Below, one piece after another: positions 35,396 through 46,245 of a DNA stretch of 64,000 bases; position 1 is the first letter of the stretch, and the number at the start of each line of letters is the position of its first letter. The stretch is from Dicyema japonicum. Its lineage: Eukaryota > Dicyemida > Rhombozoa > Dicyemidae. The stretch is from positions 26,639 through 90,638 of the forward strand of contig RDEW01000100.1 in the NCBI GenBank assembly GCA_011109175.1. Reading direction: 5' to 3'. The notes beneath the pieces were generated by a model, which saw nothing but the letters and a program-made list of their open reading frames with translations, did no database searches and was not told where the DNA came from. The position numbers and the translations under genes are program-made.

Positions 35396-35839
35396 CATAT
35401 ACCATTTTTACAACCGACCGTAGACAAAGAATACGCTAGAAATCAGCCTTTATAGATATATTATTTCCATGTAGAGACATCCAAAGAATACTGGGAATTA
35501 CCTTTTACCTATTGATATTTTTTTCCCAGCATGTGAAGAACGTTCTGGTAACGGCTCTCCAGAAACTCATTTCTAAACTCCCGGACCCAATCGTCAAAAG
35601 AATGTGCTGCCTTCTTATATAATCAGCCCTTAAAGTCGACGATGGAATATCCCTGTGCCTCATGCTCCTGTGCCCTGTTAAGGTCTACAGGGGTCACTTA
35701 ATTAGATGGTTTAACTCCTTTCTTGGTGTTCTATTTTTGGGGTTAGATAACAATATTATAAATGCGTAGGACTAAAGTGGTCGATGAAGAAAAAGCCAGA
35801 AGCGTCATGTGAGAAATGTTCCACGGGAACCCTTAGTCT

Positions 35840-35985
35840 CTGATCTTGGAGGATGTCTTCATGAAAGGCTATTTTGCAGCATCTGGGAAAGGATTCCGTA
35901 GACGTTTATATAAGATTATTTTTAGTTATGATGATCTGAGATCAATCCAAAGAACATTGAAGGACGAAGAAGACCTTGTTTCTTA
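35840..35985 (+). pseudogene. LINE family A C-terminal relic
   Basis: The plus strand reads LEDVFMKGYFAASGKGFRR and then DDLRSIQRTLKDEEDL, parallel to the C-terminal tail of the intact LINE (VMEEYFDTSGEKFRGRP ... DLRSVTRLLKDGEDL). About 50 codons are recognisable. Confidence 0.5.
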
Positions 35986-36103
35986 AGAAATGTATATAAA
36001 ATCCTTTGTTCAGATGCAAAATACCGATTCTTTTAATTAATTATTTTTATTTGCGTAAAATTTGATAGAAAATAAAATAAAAAAATTAATTATTATACGT
36101 TTC

Positions 36104-37906
36104 ATGTTCTTTTTTGTGTTGTTCTCTTTATTTTCGTCACAATCAAAAATTAGTCCGTTTTATGGAGTTCCAACTGAAAGTAATAGGTAAATAATCAGGC
36201 AGAGTTGAAACTGTACGAGGGATCAGGGAATTCGTGGTCATGTTTGATTTCTGGTGACAAAATTCCTTATAATTACATAAATGATTACTTTTGTGACTGT
36301 CCAGACGGCACCGATGAGCCAGGTGCGGATATTATTTATATTTTAAGGGACACCTGCCTGTTCCAACACAAATATGACTTTTAACTGCAAAAATATATCG
36401 GGTTTATGGAGGAAAATATTCCTACTGGACACGTGAACGATGGATTATGCGGTTCGGTAGTATCCCTGATTTTCAGATTGTTGTGACGGCTCGGATGAAC
36501 ACGGAAACGTGGCGTCAACAGTCTGTCAGGATTCCTGCAGGTATTTGAATTTTTTATTTTAGTCAACTAAAATCAGAATATGTAGTGAATTTGAAGGACG
36601 AGGTTGAAAAGAGGAACGTAGGGTACCGATTGAGGCTGGAGTACATCTCCGGATTTGAAAACAGTGAGGTTAATAACCCGGTTTGTGGGTTTCTCTTAAT
36701 TTTCAGGAGAAGATGGAAGAATTGTTAAGAAAACTGGGGGAACTGAAGCAAAACGTGACTATTTACGAGAGTAGCACTAATCCTTAATTCAAGGATGTCT
36801 GAATTTAATAAATTCAACGGAAGACGCAGTTTTGGAGTCTATGGAATGCGACCATGTACTTCCCGTAGATTATCAGGTTCATGACGATGAAGATCACGAG
36901 GATGGTTCACCTAAGGGTCACTCCTTGGAGGAAAATAACGAATGGTACTCTGAGGATGGAAAACATCACGTGAGAGAAAAGCCATCCTCTCCAAGTCACC
37001 AGAACCCGATGTGTTTGTCGCTTGGGTCCGATATTGATGTCTTTGAGGATCCCGTACAATATGATTCCACTGGATTCTCTGCCTTACTACAGGATTATGT
37101 TGACAAAGACCACTTGGTTTATGCTAATGCTTTGACGGATGTAATTGTGGGGTTTAATATCAGTTTATCTATGATGGAGTCTCCGGAGAGATTTCCACAG
37201 AGGAAATTAGGGTGAAGTACGAACAGTGGTATCAATTGAACTGTGGTCCTCAGAGCTCCGGTTTGGTCGAAGTGATTCATTTTAGAATCTTCCGATGTGG
37301 AAAACTTTTCGAAAATTGAACGAGGTTTCTTCTTGGTTAAATTTCCTAGGAATCACGTATAAAAAGTTGCTAAGGTTCACGAAAGACAGGATTACCAAAA
37401 TCGAGCAAAAGATCAGGTAATTTGGTTTTAGAAGTCGTAGTAACATCCAAATGGCAGGATATTTAGATTTAGGCGATGGTGCCTTCTTTGAGTTGTTGGG
37501 ATCTTGTTACAAGTATGTTACGTCTTTTGAGTACGAGTTTTGTCCGTTCCGTTATGTACGTCAGATTGACCTAAATACACGAAATTCCGTGAATCTCGGG
37601 TTTGATTGAAATTTAATGGAAGGACTTGGTCTGACTGGGTAGAACGCTCTGGAGATCGAGTTATGTTATACTCCAACGGTGATCCTTGTGAGGAGGGCCC
37701 TCAACGCTCGACTAGAGTGATATTCTGAAAGATTTTTGTAGATTGAATTTATCTGTGGTTTTGAAGATGAAATAAAGCACGTGGAGGAGCCTGAAATGTG
37801 TGTTTATGTTATTAAGATGAAAACTCCCGCTGTATGTCCTCAAGTTATCCTTGAAGAGGAAATCGAAAAGAAGTTTGGCTCTAAATTTATTAGTGATGAA
37901 CTATAA
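36104..37906 (+). CDS. Glucosidase II beta subunit (PRKCSH-like)
   Basis: This is the non-catalytic subunit that retains glucosidase II in the ER and presents N-glycans for trimming. Evidence in order: a hydrophobic start MFFFVLFSLFSSQS (signal peptide); two LDL-receptor-A-like repeats with DYFCDCPDGTDEPG and CDCCDGSDE; a charged helical stretch EELLRKLGELKQN; an acidic segment (36840-36990); a C-terminal MRH domain with GDGAFFELLGSCYKY and EYEFCPFRYV; and the terminal SDEL, an HDEL/KDEL-type retrieval signal. Short introns: 36180-36202, 36323-36347, 36452-36476, 36541-36562, 36669-36706 and 36771-36793. Boundaries after 37160 are tentative. Between the two LDLa repeats (near 36390) the reading appears shifted by one base; this may be an assembly error or damage. 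Confidence 0.85.
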
Positions 37907-38555
37907 CTTAACATTAGACGGTTTTTGTTTTGAATTTAAATGAATTTAAGTTTGTCTTGAATAAAGGTAGTCATTTCGAAATGGATAAAGCCCCCATGGT
38001 TACTTCTTAGTGGACGTTTTTTGTCAAAAAAGTCAATTGATTTCAAATACCCCTCACAAGTCCAGAATCCGTAGAAAGGAAAGAGAACATCCAGTCTTTG
38101 GTGCTATGAGAACCCATTTAATGGAGTGTGGGAGCAAATGATCCCTTTTCGAGTCGTCCTAATATTGGGTGACATCTGCGACAAATGTAACACATGACAC
38201 CATTTTAGCAAAGAGAAACTTTTGGTAAATGAGGACCGTTTCCGCAATGTCTTAATTTCGTTTCAGGCATCGGATATGGCCGGGCCTGTCAAGGTGTTCT
38301 ATGAGAGATTGGAAACGAAATCTCATCTATGCTAAGAGAGCCTCGGAAGCAGCGTCGATTCCGTAAAAACCTCGAAATTGTCATCGTTCACGGCAATGCT
38401 CATTGTCTCTTGGAAGCTGTTGTCTGATGAAAATCAACGTGTTTATTTGTAAAACAATTAAAATCCTTTAACTAAGAGGCCAGGATTATCGGCCTATTAA
38501 CCTGATAAATTCACGTAAAATTAAAACAATTTCTATGATCTTGCTTTTAAAATTT
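37907..38555. other. Intergenic, nothing recognised
   Basis: Downstream of the glucosidase II beta gene. No ORF or repeat is supported before the reverse-transcriptase relic. Confidence 0.35.
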
Positions 38556-38559
38556 TAAT

Positions 38560-38970
38560 TAAAGAAAAGGGGGCAAACGTGTCCTGCAGGTGACGTCCCA
38601 GACAAGCGGTTTCTCGCTTCAAAGAGGAAGATGGTCATCCCATCTGGTCGTTTCCCGTCACAAACTGGTTTGAGCATGGAAGTGTGTCCGGTGGCGTCCA
38701 AAGCTCGCTTATTGACTTCGATCATGGCCATATGTCTGGGAGATCTGCCGTGAAGTTTTCCAACAGGAGAGAGGGTGTAAGAAAAAACAGTCAATCAGGT
38801 TTCCGCATCGGCACGGATGCGACACACAAACTTTTAATTCGAGTCGTAGTGAGATCCCGAAAGGTACTACGCCTGTTTTTCACCATCCAGAAAGGTACCT
38901 AAAACTCCATTGGGAATGGCGTTGAGCTAGGCACCGCTCTCGGAAGACGCCCCGACAACAAACAGGGACG
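38560..38970 (-). pseudogene. YLDD/RLE reverse-transcriptase relic, left arm of an inverted pair
   Basis: The minus strand reads FSYTLSPVGKLHGRSPRHMA, then NKRALDATGHTSMLKPV and DGKRPDGMTIFLFEA. These are the C-terminal zinc-knuckle edge and the PD-(D/E)XK block (PDG...) of the family. Together with 39300-39665 it forms an imperfect inverted repeat with a spacer of roughly 180 bp. Confidence 0.7.
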
Positions 38971-39299
38971 GCGATGGTGGTTAGAGGGAGAGAACATGGA
39001 AGGTAGGGACAACTGATAGGTACGGCTCCAGGCCTCAAGAGAAGGACCGTTCTAATCTGTATAAAATTCAGGAAGGGAGTGTAGAATTCTCTTAAAAGGG
39101 TGTTACAATCCTTTTAGCGACGAGAGATATTCAAGGTGAGAGATGTCTACATAGGTGCGAATTCTAAGCCCTCCGAAAATGACCGCAGTGTGGTCTGGTT
39201 CCATGAGTATTGATCAAACCGGACGTTTAAGATACGCTTAAATCTCTCTAAAGACATCCCCGACAACAAACAGGCACGGCGATTCCCTTCATACCTATC

Positions 39300-39665
39300 A
39301 TCGCTAATGGCCTGTAACTCCCATGTCAAAAGGATTCTACACTCTCTACCTGAATTCTCTATTGACACGGACGCTGACTATGCTCGTGAGGCCTGGAACC
39401 GCACTTATCAGCTTTCTCTGTCTTCCTCGTCGTGCCTGTTTGTTGTCGGGGGCGTCTTCCAAGAGCGGTGCCTAGCTCAACGCCATTCCCAATGGAGTTC
39501 TGGGTACCTTTTTGGATGATGAATGCGTTCGTATTGGGATCTTATTGCGACTGGGATTAAAAGTCTGTGTTCCACATCCGTGTTGATGCGGAGAACAGAT
39601 CGATTGTTTTGGCCTACACCCTCTCTCTTGCAGGAAGAGTACAGACAGATTTCCCAGACACATGG
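39300..39665 (+). pseudogene. YLDD/RLE reverse-transcriptase relic, right arm, interrupted by a LINE
   Basis: Plus-strand frames give LNAIPNGVLGTFLDD, then LRIGI-like and LRLGLKVCVPHPC, then a RCGE-type zinc-knuckle start. The last part (HIRVDAENRSIVLAYTLSLA) is read in the same frame as the following LINE ORF. Homology to the relic stops at about 39665, where LINE sequence begins. Confidence 0.65.
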
Positions 39666-42602
39666 CCGGCTACCCTTACCTTCAATGCCAGGGGCCTTAA
39701 TGACTGGTCGAAGAGGCACCAACTATGTCTGGACCTTGCAAAATATGGATGCTCTGTTTGCTGTCTCCAAGAGACGAAGCTCAGAAAAGGACTCGATGAA
39801 AACCTTGGAGACTACAGACTAATCCTCCTTCCATCGTACTGTAAACACTATGGACAGGGTTTCGCTGTTCACAAGAATTTGCTCCCCAGATTACATCGAT
39901 ATTGGAAAATTGATGACAGGATATGTGTTATTCAATTTCTTATTGGACCCAAAGGGAAGTCCAGGCAACTAATTTCCATTGTGAACGTGTACGCCCCACA
40001 TAGTGGCCGTGTTTCCAAAAACCCAGAGGAATTGGACGTTTTCTACGAAGAACTTGTCGAGGTCGTATCTTCTCTGAAGTTTTCATCGTTCCTCTTTATC
40101 GCTGGTGATTGGAATGCTAAAGCTGGGGTACATCAAGGACACGAACGTTTTATTGGACCACATGGAAGGGGGATCAGGAACTATTCTGGTACTGCTCTGG
40201 CATATTTCTGCGAATCCTTTGATTTATTCCTGTGCAATACTCAATTCCAACATTCCGCACGCCACAAGACAACGTGGATGGGCACTAGACTATCGACCAC
40301 CGGAAATCTGATAAGGATTTATAATCAGATCGATTATATTCTGTGTCGAGTAAAAGACAAATCTCTCTTACGGGACTCGAGATCTTATGGAGGACTAACT
40401 GTTAACAGTGATCACAAAATTGTGTCAGCAAGATTCAGCTTAAGACTTGGTCCAACTGCGGAGGAGTTCCTCTACGGGATAACTAATAGAAGATGCTTCT
40501 TCCAAACACATCGTGGTGGAGATTCCACGCGATCAAGAAGGTATATGACTGAACTCTTGGGCTCTTCACCAAAAGTACAAGCAGACTATAAAGAATGTGT
40601 ATCGGATTCAATTAATAATACGGCATCGGATCTTTCACCAGGAAAGGCATGGCTCGAAACTATGAGAGGGATCATTTCCGCTGCTGACAAACATCTGGGG
40701 GAACTTAAACCCCATAGCAGTCAGCGTCACCCGGAAGTGTCAGCCCTATTGAATTTGCAGAAGAACTTAAGGCTTAGATCCGAAAATACTGTCGATCCTC
40801 AGACTGTTTGCAAACTGAAACAAGAACGAAGGCAAATTGAGAGAAAAATCAAACTCCTAAACAGACTACATCACACTAGTCAGTTGGAAAGCAAGATCAG
40901 AGAGGTAGAAAACCTTAAAGACAATGCTGCGACATTCATGGCTATACGACTAATACGGAGGAAGAGCCAATCAGTGAAACTTATTTTGCATGACAGAAAT
41001 GGAAAAACAATAGGAAATGTTGCAGAACAGACAGAGTTCATAGCATCGCATATTGAACAACTGTTCTTTGTAAAAGGAGAAAAATCAGATTTCACGCCTA
41101 AGAACACAACACTTGAACGGATCATTTCACCGGAGGAGGTTTGCATGGCGATAAGGAAACTTAAATCTGGGCGCTCTCCAGGACCAGATAATATACCATC
41201 TGAATTGCTAAAATTTGGCCCTCCAGAACTTGCAGATAAACTCTCAAAATTGCTGAATGACATGATAGAAAACAAGGACTTTTCAGAAATTGGAAAGGGG
41301 ATACTAGTACCAGTTCAAAAAGGTAATAAACCCCCTGGGCCAGTTGAAAACCTGCGCCCTGTCATCCTTCTAAACACCTTAAGGAAGATCCTTGCCCTAA
41401 TTACTCTTAATCGGATCCAAGAGCCGGTGGACGGGTACTTGGCCCAGAGCCAGAGTGGTTTTAGGACAGGGAGATCAACGGCTGATGTAGTATGGTGCCA
41501 TAGATGGCAATGTGCTATTCAACAAAGATTCCGGAGCTCAAAGACTATCCTTGGAATTGATCTGACCAGAGCTTTCGACACTGTCCGTCGGGGAAAACTC
41601 ATTGAAGTGCTTGAAAGTTTCCTGGATAAGGACTCGGTTATTCTGATACGGATACTCTTATCAAACACGAGGTTACGAGTGCGTATTGGAAAATGTTTGT
41701 CACGGGAAATTATTTCAACAGTGGGCACACCCCAAGGAGATTCCCTTTCCCCAGTATTGTTTGCTATATACCTTGAATCGGCTCTGCAAGACCTCCGGAA
41801 GTATTACAACAATGATATTATGGAGATCGTGTATGCCGATGATGTTGACTTTATCTCGACTGACAAAGAAGCACTCTTACGTCTCTTGGAGGTTGCATCA
41901 GGCTGTTTGGCCAAATGGTGTCTATCACTGAATGTTCAGAAAACGGATATTGTTGAAATTAAGCGGATGGAACTACGCAATAGTGAATGTTGGAGGAAGA
42001 CCGTAAAGCTTGGCTCTCTTCTCGGAGACTCCGAAGACATTGCAAGAAGAAAATTGTTATCTACGGTTACTATGCAAAAACTTATGAAATGTTGGATAAG
42101 AAAATGCTCGGTCGGGCCATCACTCCGACTCAGGTTGTATGAGGCGTTCGTGAGGCCCATACTAACATACAACTCTGGGACGTGGGGAATTTCGAAAACG
42201 GACGAACAAAACCTTGACTCCTTTCACAGAAGGCAACTTCGGTCTCTCTTGGGACTAAAGTGGCCAATGCGTGTAGGGAGTGAAAATTTATATAGAAGAT
42301 GCGGTTCCGGACCTCTGAGCACCATGATCATGAAGGCTCGCTGGAGATTGTTTGGCCATATTCTCAGATTGGAACAAGACACGCCAGCAAACGTCGTCAT
42401 GGAAGAATACTTCGATACGTCAGGGGAGAAGTTCAGAGGTCGTCCAAGAATAACTCTTCCGGAAGTCCTTAATGGTGACCTGAGATCAGTAACCAGACTA
42501 CTAAAGGACGGTGAAGACCTTAGTAGTCTGCGGCACTTGGCATCGGACAGGAGGGGATGGGAAAGGCTAATTAAGAGGATTGTTCAGACGCGGCACGAAT
42601 AG
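39567..42602 (+). CDS. LINE polyprotein: APE-like endonuclease plus reverse transcriptase
   Basis: A 1011-codon open frame. Residues from about 36 encode the endonuclease: TFNARGLNDW, CCLQETKLRKG, VNVYAPHSG, FIAGDWNAKAG, YNQIDYILCR and NSDHKIV hold the Asn, Glu, Asp and His residues expected for catalysis. A charged linker follows. The reverse transcriptase then shows GRSPGPDNIPSELLKFGP, LRPVILLNTLRKILA, QSGFRTGRSTADVVW, GIDLTRAFDTV, GTPQGDSLSPVLFAIYLES and YADDVDF. The C-terminus is LFGHILRLEQD...FRGRPRITLPEV, ending at TAG 42600. The first 30 or so codons belong to an older reverse-transcriptase relic, so the natural start is probably internal. I do not assign a clade; the layout is that of single-ORF RTE/CR1-like LINEs. 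It could still be active. Confidence 0.9.
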   Translation: MFHIRVDAENRSIVLAYTLSLAGRVQTDFPDTWPATLTFNARGLNDWSKRHQLCLDLAKYGCSVCCLQETKLRKGLDENLGDYRLILLPSYCKHYGQGFAVHKNLLPRLHRYWKIDDRICVIQFLIGPKGKSRQLISIVNVYAPHSGRVSKNPEELDVFYEELVEVVSSLKFSSFLFIAGDWNAKAGVHQGHERFIGPHGRGIRNYSGTALAYFCESFDLFLCNTQFQHSARHKTTWMGTRLSTTGNLIRIYNQIDYILCRVKDKSLLRDSRSYGGLTVNSDHKIVSARFSLRLGPTAEEFLYGITNRRCFFQTHRGGDSTRSRRYMTELLGSSPKVQADYKECVSDSINNTASDLSPGKAWLETMRGIISAADKHLGELKPHSSQRHPEVSALLNLQKNLRLRSENTVDPQTVCKLKQERRQIERKIKLLNRLHHTSQLESKIREVENLKDNAATFMAIRLIRRKSQSVKLILHDRNGKTIGNVAEQTEFIASHIEQLFFVKGEKSDFTPKNTTLERIISPEEVCMAIRKLKSGRSPGPDNIPSELLKFGPPELADKLSKLLNDMIENKDFSEIGKGILVPVQKGNKPPGPVENLRPVILLNTLRKILALITLNRIQEPVDGYLAQSQSGFRTGRSTADVVWCHRWQCAIQQRFRSSKTILGIDLTRAFDTVRRGKLIEVLESFLDKDSVILIRILLSNTRLRVRIGKCLSREIISTVGTPQGDSLSPVLFAIYLESALQDLRKYYNNDIMEIVYADDVDFISTDKEALLRLLEVASGCLAKWCLSLNVQKTDIVEIKRMELRNSECWRKTVKLGSLLGDSEDIARRKLLSTVTMQKLMKCWIRKCSVGPSLRLRLYEAFVRPILTYNSGTWGISKTDEQNLDSFHRRQLRSLLGLKWPMRVGSENLYRRCGSGPLSTMIMKARWRLFGHILRLEQDTPANVVMEEYFDTSGEKFRGRPRITLPEVLNGDLRSVTRLLKDGEDLSSLRHLASDRRGWERLIKRIVQTRHE

Positions 42603-42650
42603 AATTATAGTTTATATGATTCTATGTAGTTGCTTATAATATAATAAGTA
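39660..42650 (+). mobile_element. APE-type LINE (family A), full-length coding copy
   Basis: The element body starts at about 39660 inside the reverse-transcriptase relic and ends in a short TATAATATAATAAG tail near 42650. There the R4-type copy on the opposite strand begins, so the two elements are tail to tail. It is the only LINE in the window with an undamaged ORF. Fragments of the same family are at 7.2-11.4, 27.4-30.0, 35.8, 51.3-52.0 and 58.7-59.4 kb. Confidence 0.85.
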
Positions 42651-42654
42651 TATC

Positions 42655-44694
42655 TCTTATTTAACAAACAATAAAAAAGTTAATATATTTATTAATCAAC
42701 AACCTTACTCGCCTGCCTGTTCGCCAGCCTCCTCAGGCAGGTTCGATTCTGGTTGCTGAAACAACTCCGAGAGCGCCTTGTCCAATTGAACCCTCTGCCC
42801 ATATGGCATCTCAGGGCTCTGCCTCCTATACTCCAGTGTCAGGCTCTCTAGGGTCCGCTTTAACACAGTGGACTGTAGATAGGCCTGGAGCTTCCTATCT
42901 ACCCCCAACTGCTTCAGATAACCCTTGTGGTACTTCCTTCCCACGTCATTACTATAGGAATAACGAGGACCTTGCAACCAAGCATCTGCCCCATCTCGTT
43001 TGCAAGAAAGTCATACTTCCTTTTTTTCTCCACCTCCACAGTCTGCAAACGGTCTTGAGACGTGATGCCAACCTCTATGATAAGGACTTGGCCAGACTCC
43101 TTATCGTGTACCACAATGTCCGGTTTATTGTGCTTGACTAGCACCGAGGTACGGACCTTAATTTGGACCCTGGTGTTCTCTACTACAGATTGCACCTTAT
43201 GAGTCCGCAACTTTCTGGTGTGGCGAATACCATACTTATTGCATAGTAGAAGATGAAGACTCCTTACTACCTCGTTGTGCCTCCACACATAGTCGTGGCA
43301 GAGCATGGATCCACATCGATTGGCTAAATGATCAACCGACATGCTCCTTGACTTACAGTGGGGACATGTATTTGTTGATCGACCCCAAAAAATATTGCGG
43401 TCTTGCATATACGTGTACAACGCCTCCGATCGAGGTGAGTTGTCTCCGTATTTTAGCCATATTGTCGACGACTTAAGGTCGACATGTGGGTTGTCCAATG
43501 CTCTGAAGAGGACCTTATGAAGGCTTTTTAAGTTGATCTTTTCCATCAAATTATTATATTGTAATTCGATCAACGCATTCACATTGACTAGCCCACCATC
43601 ATCAACACCATACTTAGCAGACAAAAAAGGTTGATAGTGCCTAGGTGGGTTGCCCGTGTTTTCTCGGGCGTTATTATGGCGTGCTTCCTAGCAGACACAC
43701 TTGACCCAGCTATCAGGGTGTCGTGCATTCGCATTAAGATACGCTCATTTAGTTGGACTACTCCACACAGTCCACGGCCGAATTTATCACGGGGTAAATA
43801 TAGTCTCTCCTTATTGGCTGCCAGGACATGGACATGGTTCTCTCTGAGTACTCCAAAAATCATAACATCCATCTCATCATACTCCTTGGGCTCAAACTCC
43901 ACAACACCTATGTAGTAGTTTAGCAGCGAGACAACATACTCATTTAATGCTAGGAACAAATTCCTGGCATTTAGAGACGTCTTACATAATAACGCTGCTC
44001 TTTTACGGATGCCTTCAGTAATTTGTCGCTTTGTCTCAGGTATTATAAGGGACTTTGGAAATTCGGTAACACCCAGATACTTATATCCTTCGTGTTCCTC
44101 TAGGACTCTTACTAACTCGCTACATACTTGCGTGTTAGTCGCAGACTTTGAATAATTCAAATCTAGTCCTATACTCTCAAAGAATTCCCTGGCACAGACC
44201 CCCATGGAGTAGAGCTCCTCGGCTGTTCGAGCATACATCTTCAGGTCATCGATAAAAAGAAGGTGATTTGTACTGAAACAAACCCCTTCACAATGAACTG
44301 GTATTTGCTCAAACCGGTCATTGAGGCGGCGACTCAATGGCTCCAAACAGAGAACAAAGAGTAGCAGAGACATGCTATCTCCCTGAAGGATCTCCCTCTT
44401 GAGTTTTACCTCGCCTATCCGGTGCCTATTATAGTTCAGATGAATACTCCACCTATTCATCACAGCCACTACAAAGCTGATGAACCACACAGGCATACAC
44501 AGACTGTGTAGGCATCGACAAGGTAAGAATGATCAACTGAATCGTAAGCCTTCTTCACATCCACCCACATAGACAAAAGTGAGTTTCCGTGAGACACAGA
44601 AAGGCATTTGTTGATCAAAGCCTGCTCTTTTGCCCCCTGACAATTTCGCACAGTTCCCAACTGATTCTCGGAGAGAATCCCATTTGCTAATAAT
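42655..44694 (-). mobile_element. R4/Dong-type LINE, 5'-truncated second copy
   Basis: Very close to the 3' two-thirds of the element at 3596-7041. Minus-strand blocks are 44469-44660 (KKAYDSVDHSYLV), 43588-44496 (LLFIDDLKMYA), 42914-43624 (CPHCKSRSMSVDHLA and KPDIVVHDKESGQ) and 42705-42977 (C-terminus), separated by small indels. It lacks the extra G seen near 5579 in the other copy. The 5' truncation point abuts (TTA)n, and the 3' end lies against the tail of the family A LINE. Confidence 0.9.
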
Positions 44695-44715
44695 AATAAT
44701 ACTTAAATTTAAAAC

Positions 44716-44721
44716 AAAAAA
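44716..44721 (-). terminator. Candidate Pol III terminator (T6) of the tRNA-Lys-like gene
   Basis: A run of six T on the minus strand, 10 bases after the tRNA 3' end. Confidence 0.6.
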
Positions 44722-44730
44722 GTTTTGAGC

Positions 44731-44802
44731 AGCCCTGTACGGGACTCGAACCCGTGACCCTGGATTAAGAGTCCCATGCTCTACCGACTGAGCTAACAAG
44801 GC
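44731..44802 (-). tRNA. tRNA-Lys(CTT)-like gene with a defective anticodon stem
   Basis: The minus strand has a 7-bp acceptor stem (GCCTTGT with ACAGGGC, one G-T pair), a D arm with A box TAGCTCAGTCGG, the anticodon loop CTCTTAA (anticodon CTT, Lys), and a T arm ACGGG-TTCGAGT-CCCGT with a good B box. It is 72 nt long. One base is missing from the 3' side of the anticodon stem (AATCCAGGG where AATCCCAGGG is expected), and the discriminator position is T. It may be a pseudogene or a tRNA tolerating a bulge. Confidence 0.8.
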
Positions 44803-44949
44803 TTCACTTTTTATAATATATTTCTAGTAAATTACGGGATTAGCTGTAAGAAAAGCTATTATTGGGTAAATAAGATAATCTATTAAAAACAGCAAAATCG
44901 CTAATAATTTATATTCTTGTTTTTGGAAAACTAAAATTTTTAATATCAT

Positions 44950-45060
44950 TTTTGATCAAAACATTATATAATAACATTATTTTTACTGATTATCCATATC
45001 TCTGGCAATCGTTCTCCATTCTTAGATGAATATACCACTAACAATTCTCAATTCCATACC
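44950..45060. repeat. Dispersed repeat, relative at 30560-30680
   Basis: Second copy of the unclassified repeat sharing ggcaatcgttctcc and attccatacc. Confidence 0.5.
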
Positions 45061-45183
45061 ATAACCAGTATTATCGTAGAGATGTGAGAAGTCTCCTGCA
45101 AGAAGGTAATACTTGTGACACTTCTCGACCTTACGCGTGGCGTCATTAAGCGTGGCGTCATGTGGCTCACTGGATGCAACAAC

Positions 45184-45865
45184 NNNNNNNNNNNNNNNNN
45201 NNNNNNNNNNNNNNNNNNNNNNNNNNNNNNNNNNNNNNNNNNNNNNNNNNNNNNNNNNNNNNNNNNNNNNNNNNNNNNNNNNNNNNNNNNNNNNNNNNNN
45301 NNNNNNNNNNNNNNNNNNNNNNNNNNNNNNNNNNNNNNNNNNNNNNNNNNNNNNNNNNNNNNNNNNNNNNNNNNNNNNNNNNNNNNNNNNNNNNNNNNNN
45401 NNNNNNNNNNNNNNNNNNNNNNNNNNNNNNNNNNNNNNNNNNNNNNNNNNNNNNNNNNNNNNNNNNNNNNNNNNNNNNNNNNNNNNNNNNNNNNNNNNNN
45501 NNNNNNNNNNNNNNNNNNNNNNNNNNNNNNNNNNNNNNNNNNNNNNNNNNNNNNNNNNNNNNNNNNNNNNNNNNNNNNNNNNNNNNNNNNNNNNNNNNNN
45601 NNNNNNNNNNNNNNNNNNNNNNNNNNNNNNNNNNNNNNNNNNNNNNNNNNNNNNNNNNNNNNNNNNNNNNNNNNNNNNNNNNNNNNNNNNNNNNNNNNNN
45701 NNNNNNNNNNNNNNNNNNNNNNNNNNNNNNNNNNNNNNNNNNNNNNNNNNNNNNNNNNNNNNNNNNNNNNNNNNNNNNNNNNNNNNNNNNNNNNNNNNNN
45801 NNNNNNNNNNNNNNNNNNNNNNNNNNNNNNNNNNNNNNNNNNNNNNNNNNNNNNNNNNNNNNNNN
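45184..45865. other. Assembly gap (682 N)
   Basis: Run of N. Confidence 1.
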
Positions 45866-45975
45866 GTCCTGTAATCTTCCCTGCAGTTCCTCCTTCAAAA
45901 GGATTATAGCAACGCATGTAAAACCATAATACAGTCCGACCTCGATTTGGAACACCAAGCGTTTCAAAAACCGAG
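45866..45975 (+). mobile_element. pogo-like terminus and flank
   Basis: ATACAGTCCGACCTCGATTT resembles a pogo/Tigger end preceded by TA. The 60 bp before it (gtaatcttccct, then gtaaaaccataatacag) recur at 52420-52525 and 59868-59975, so the junction was duplicated as a block. Confidence 0.45.
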
Positions 45976-46084
45976 TTTGTTCCAAAAATTGACGTTTTAA
46001 CTTAAAAGTTATAAATAATTATAACTTTATGAAATAATAATATATAAAAAAAACTTAACAAATTTTATTATACGAATGATCCAT

Positions 46085-46245
46085 AGAACGCGCCTTCGTG
46101 ACTGCAAAGGTCCAGTCACTCACCGATAGGTGCTTGTGTGGGGTCGAGGGAGGACCATCGAACCAAGATGAGGTCCCTGCTAGAGAGTGCTGGGATCACG
46201 TGATTAGTTAGTTTGTGTAACCGTGGTCTCTGATATTATTATTAT
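46085..46245. repeat. Dispersed repeat, relative at 24960-25140
   Basis: Contains TCACGTGATTAGTTAGTTTG and ends in tattattattat. Confidence 0.5.

Noticed and set aside
22572-37906. Operon-like grouping of the two ER glycosylation genes
   Set aside because: Dolichyldiphosphatase and glucosidase II beta are 13 kb apart with transposons and an opposite-strand gene between them.
45048-45985. Long ORFs of 245-289 residues on both strands
   Set aside because: They consist almost entirely of unknown residues translated through the assembly gap 45184-45865.
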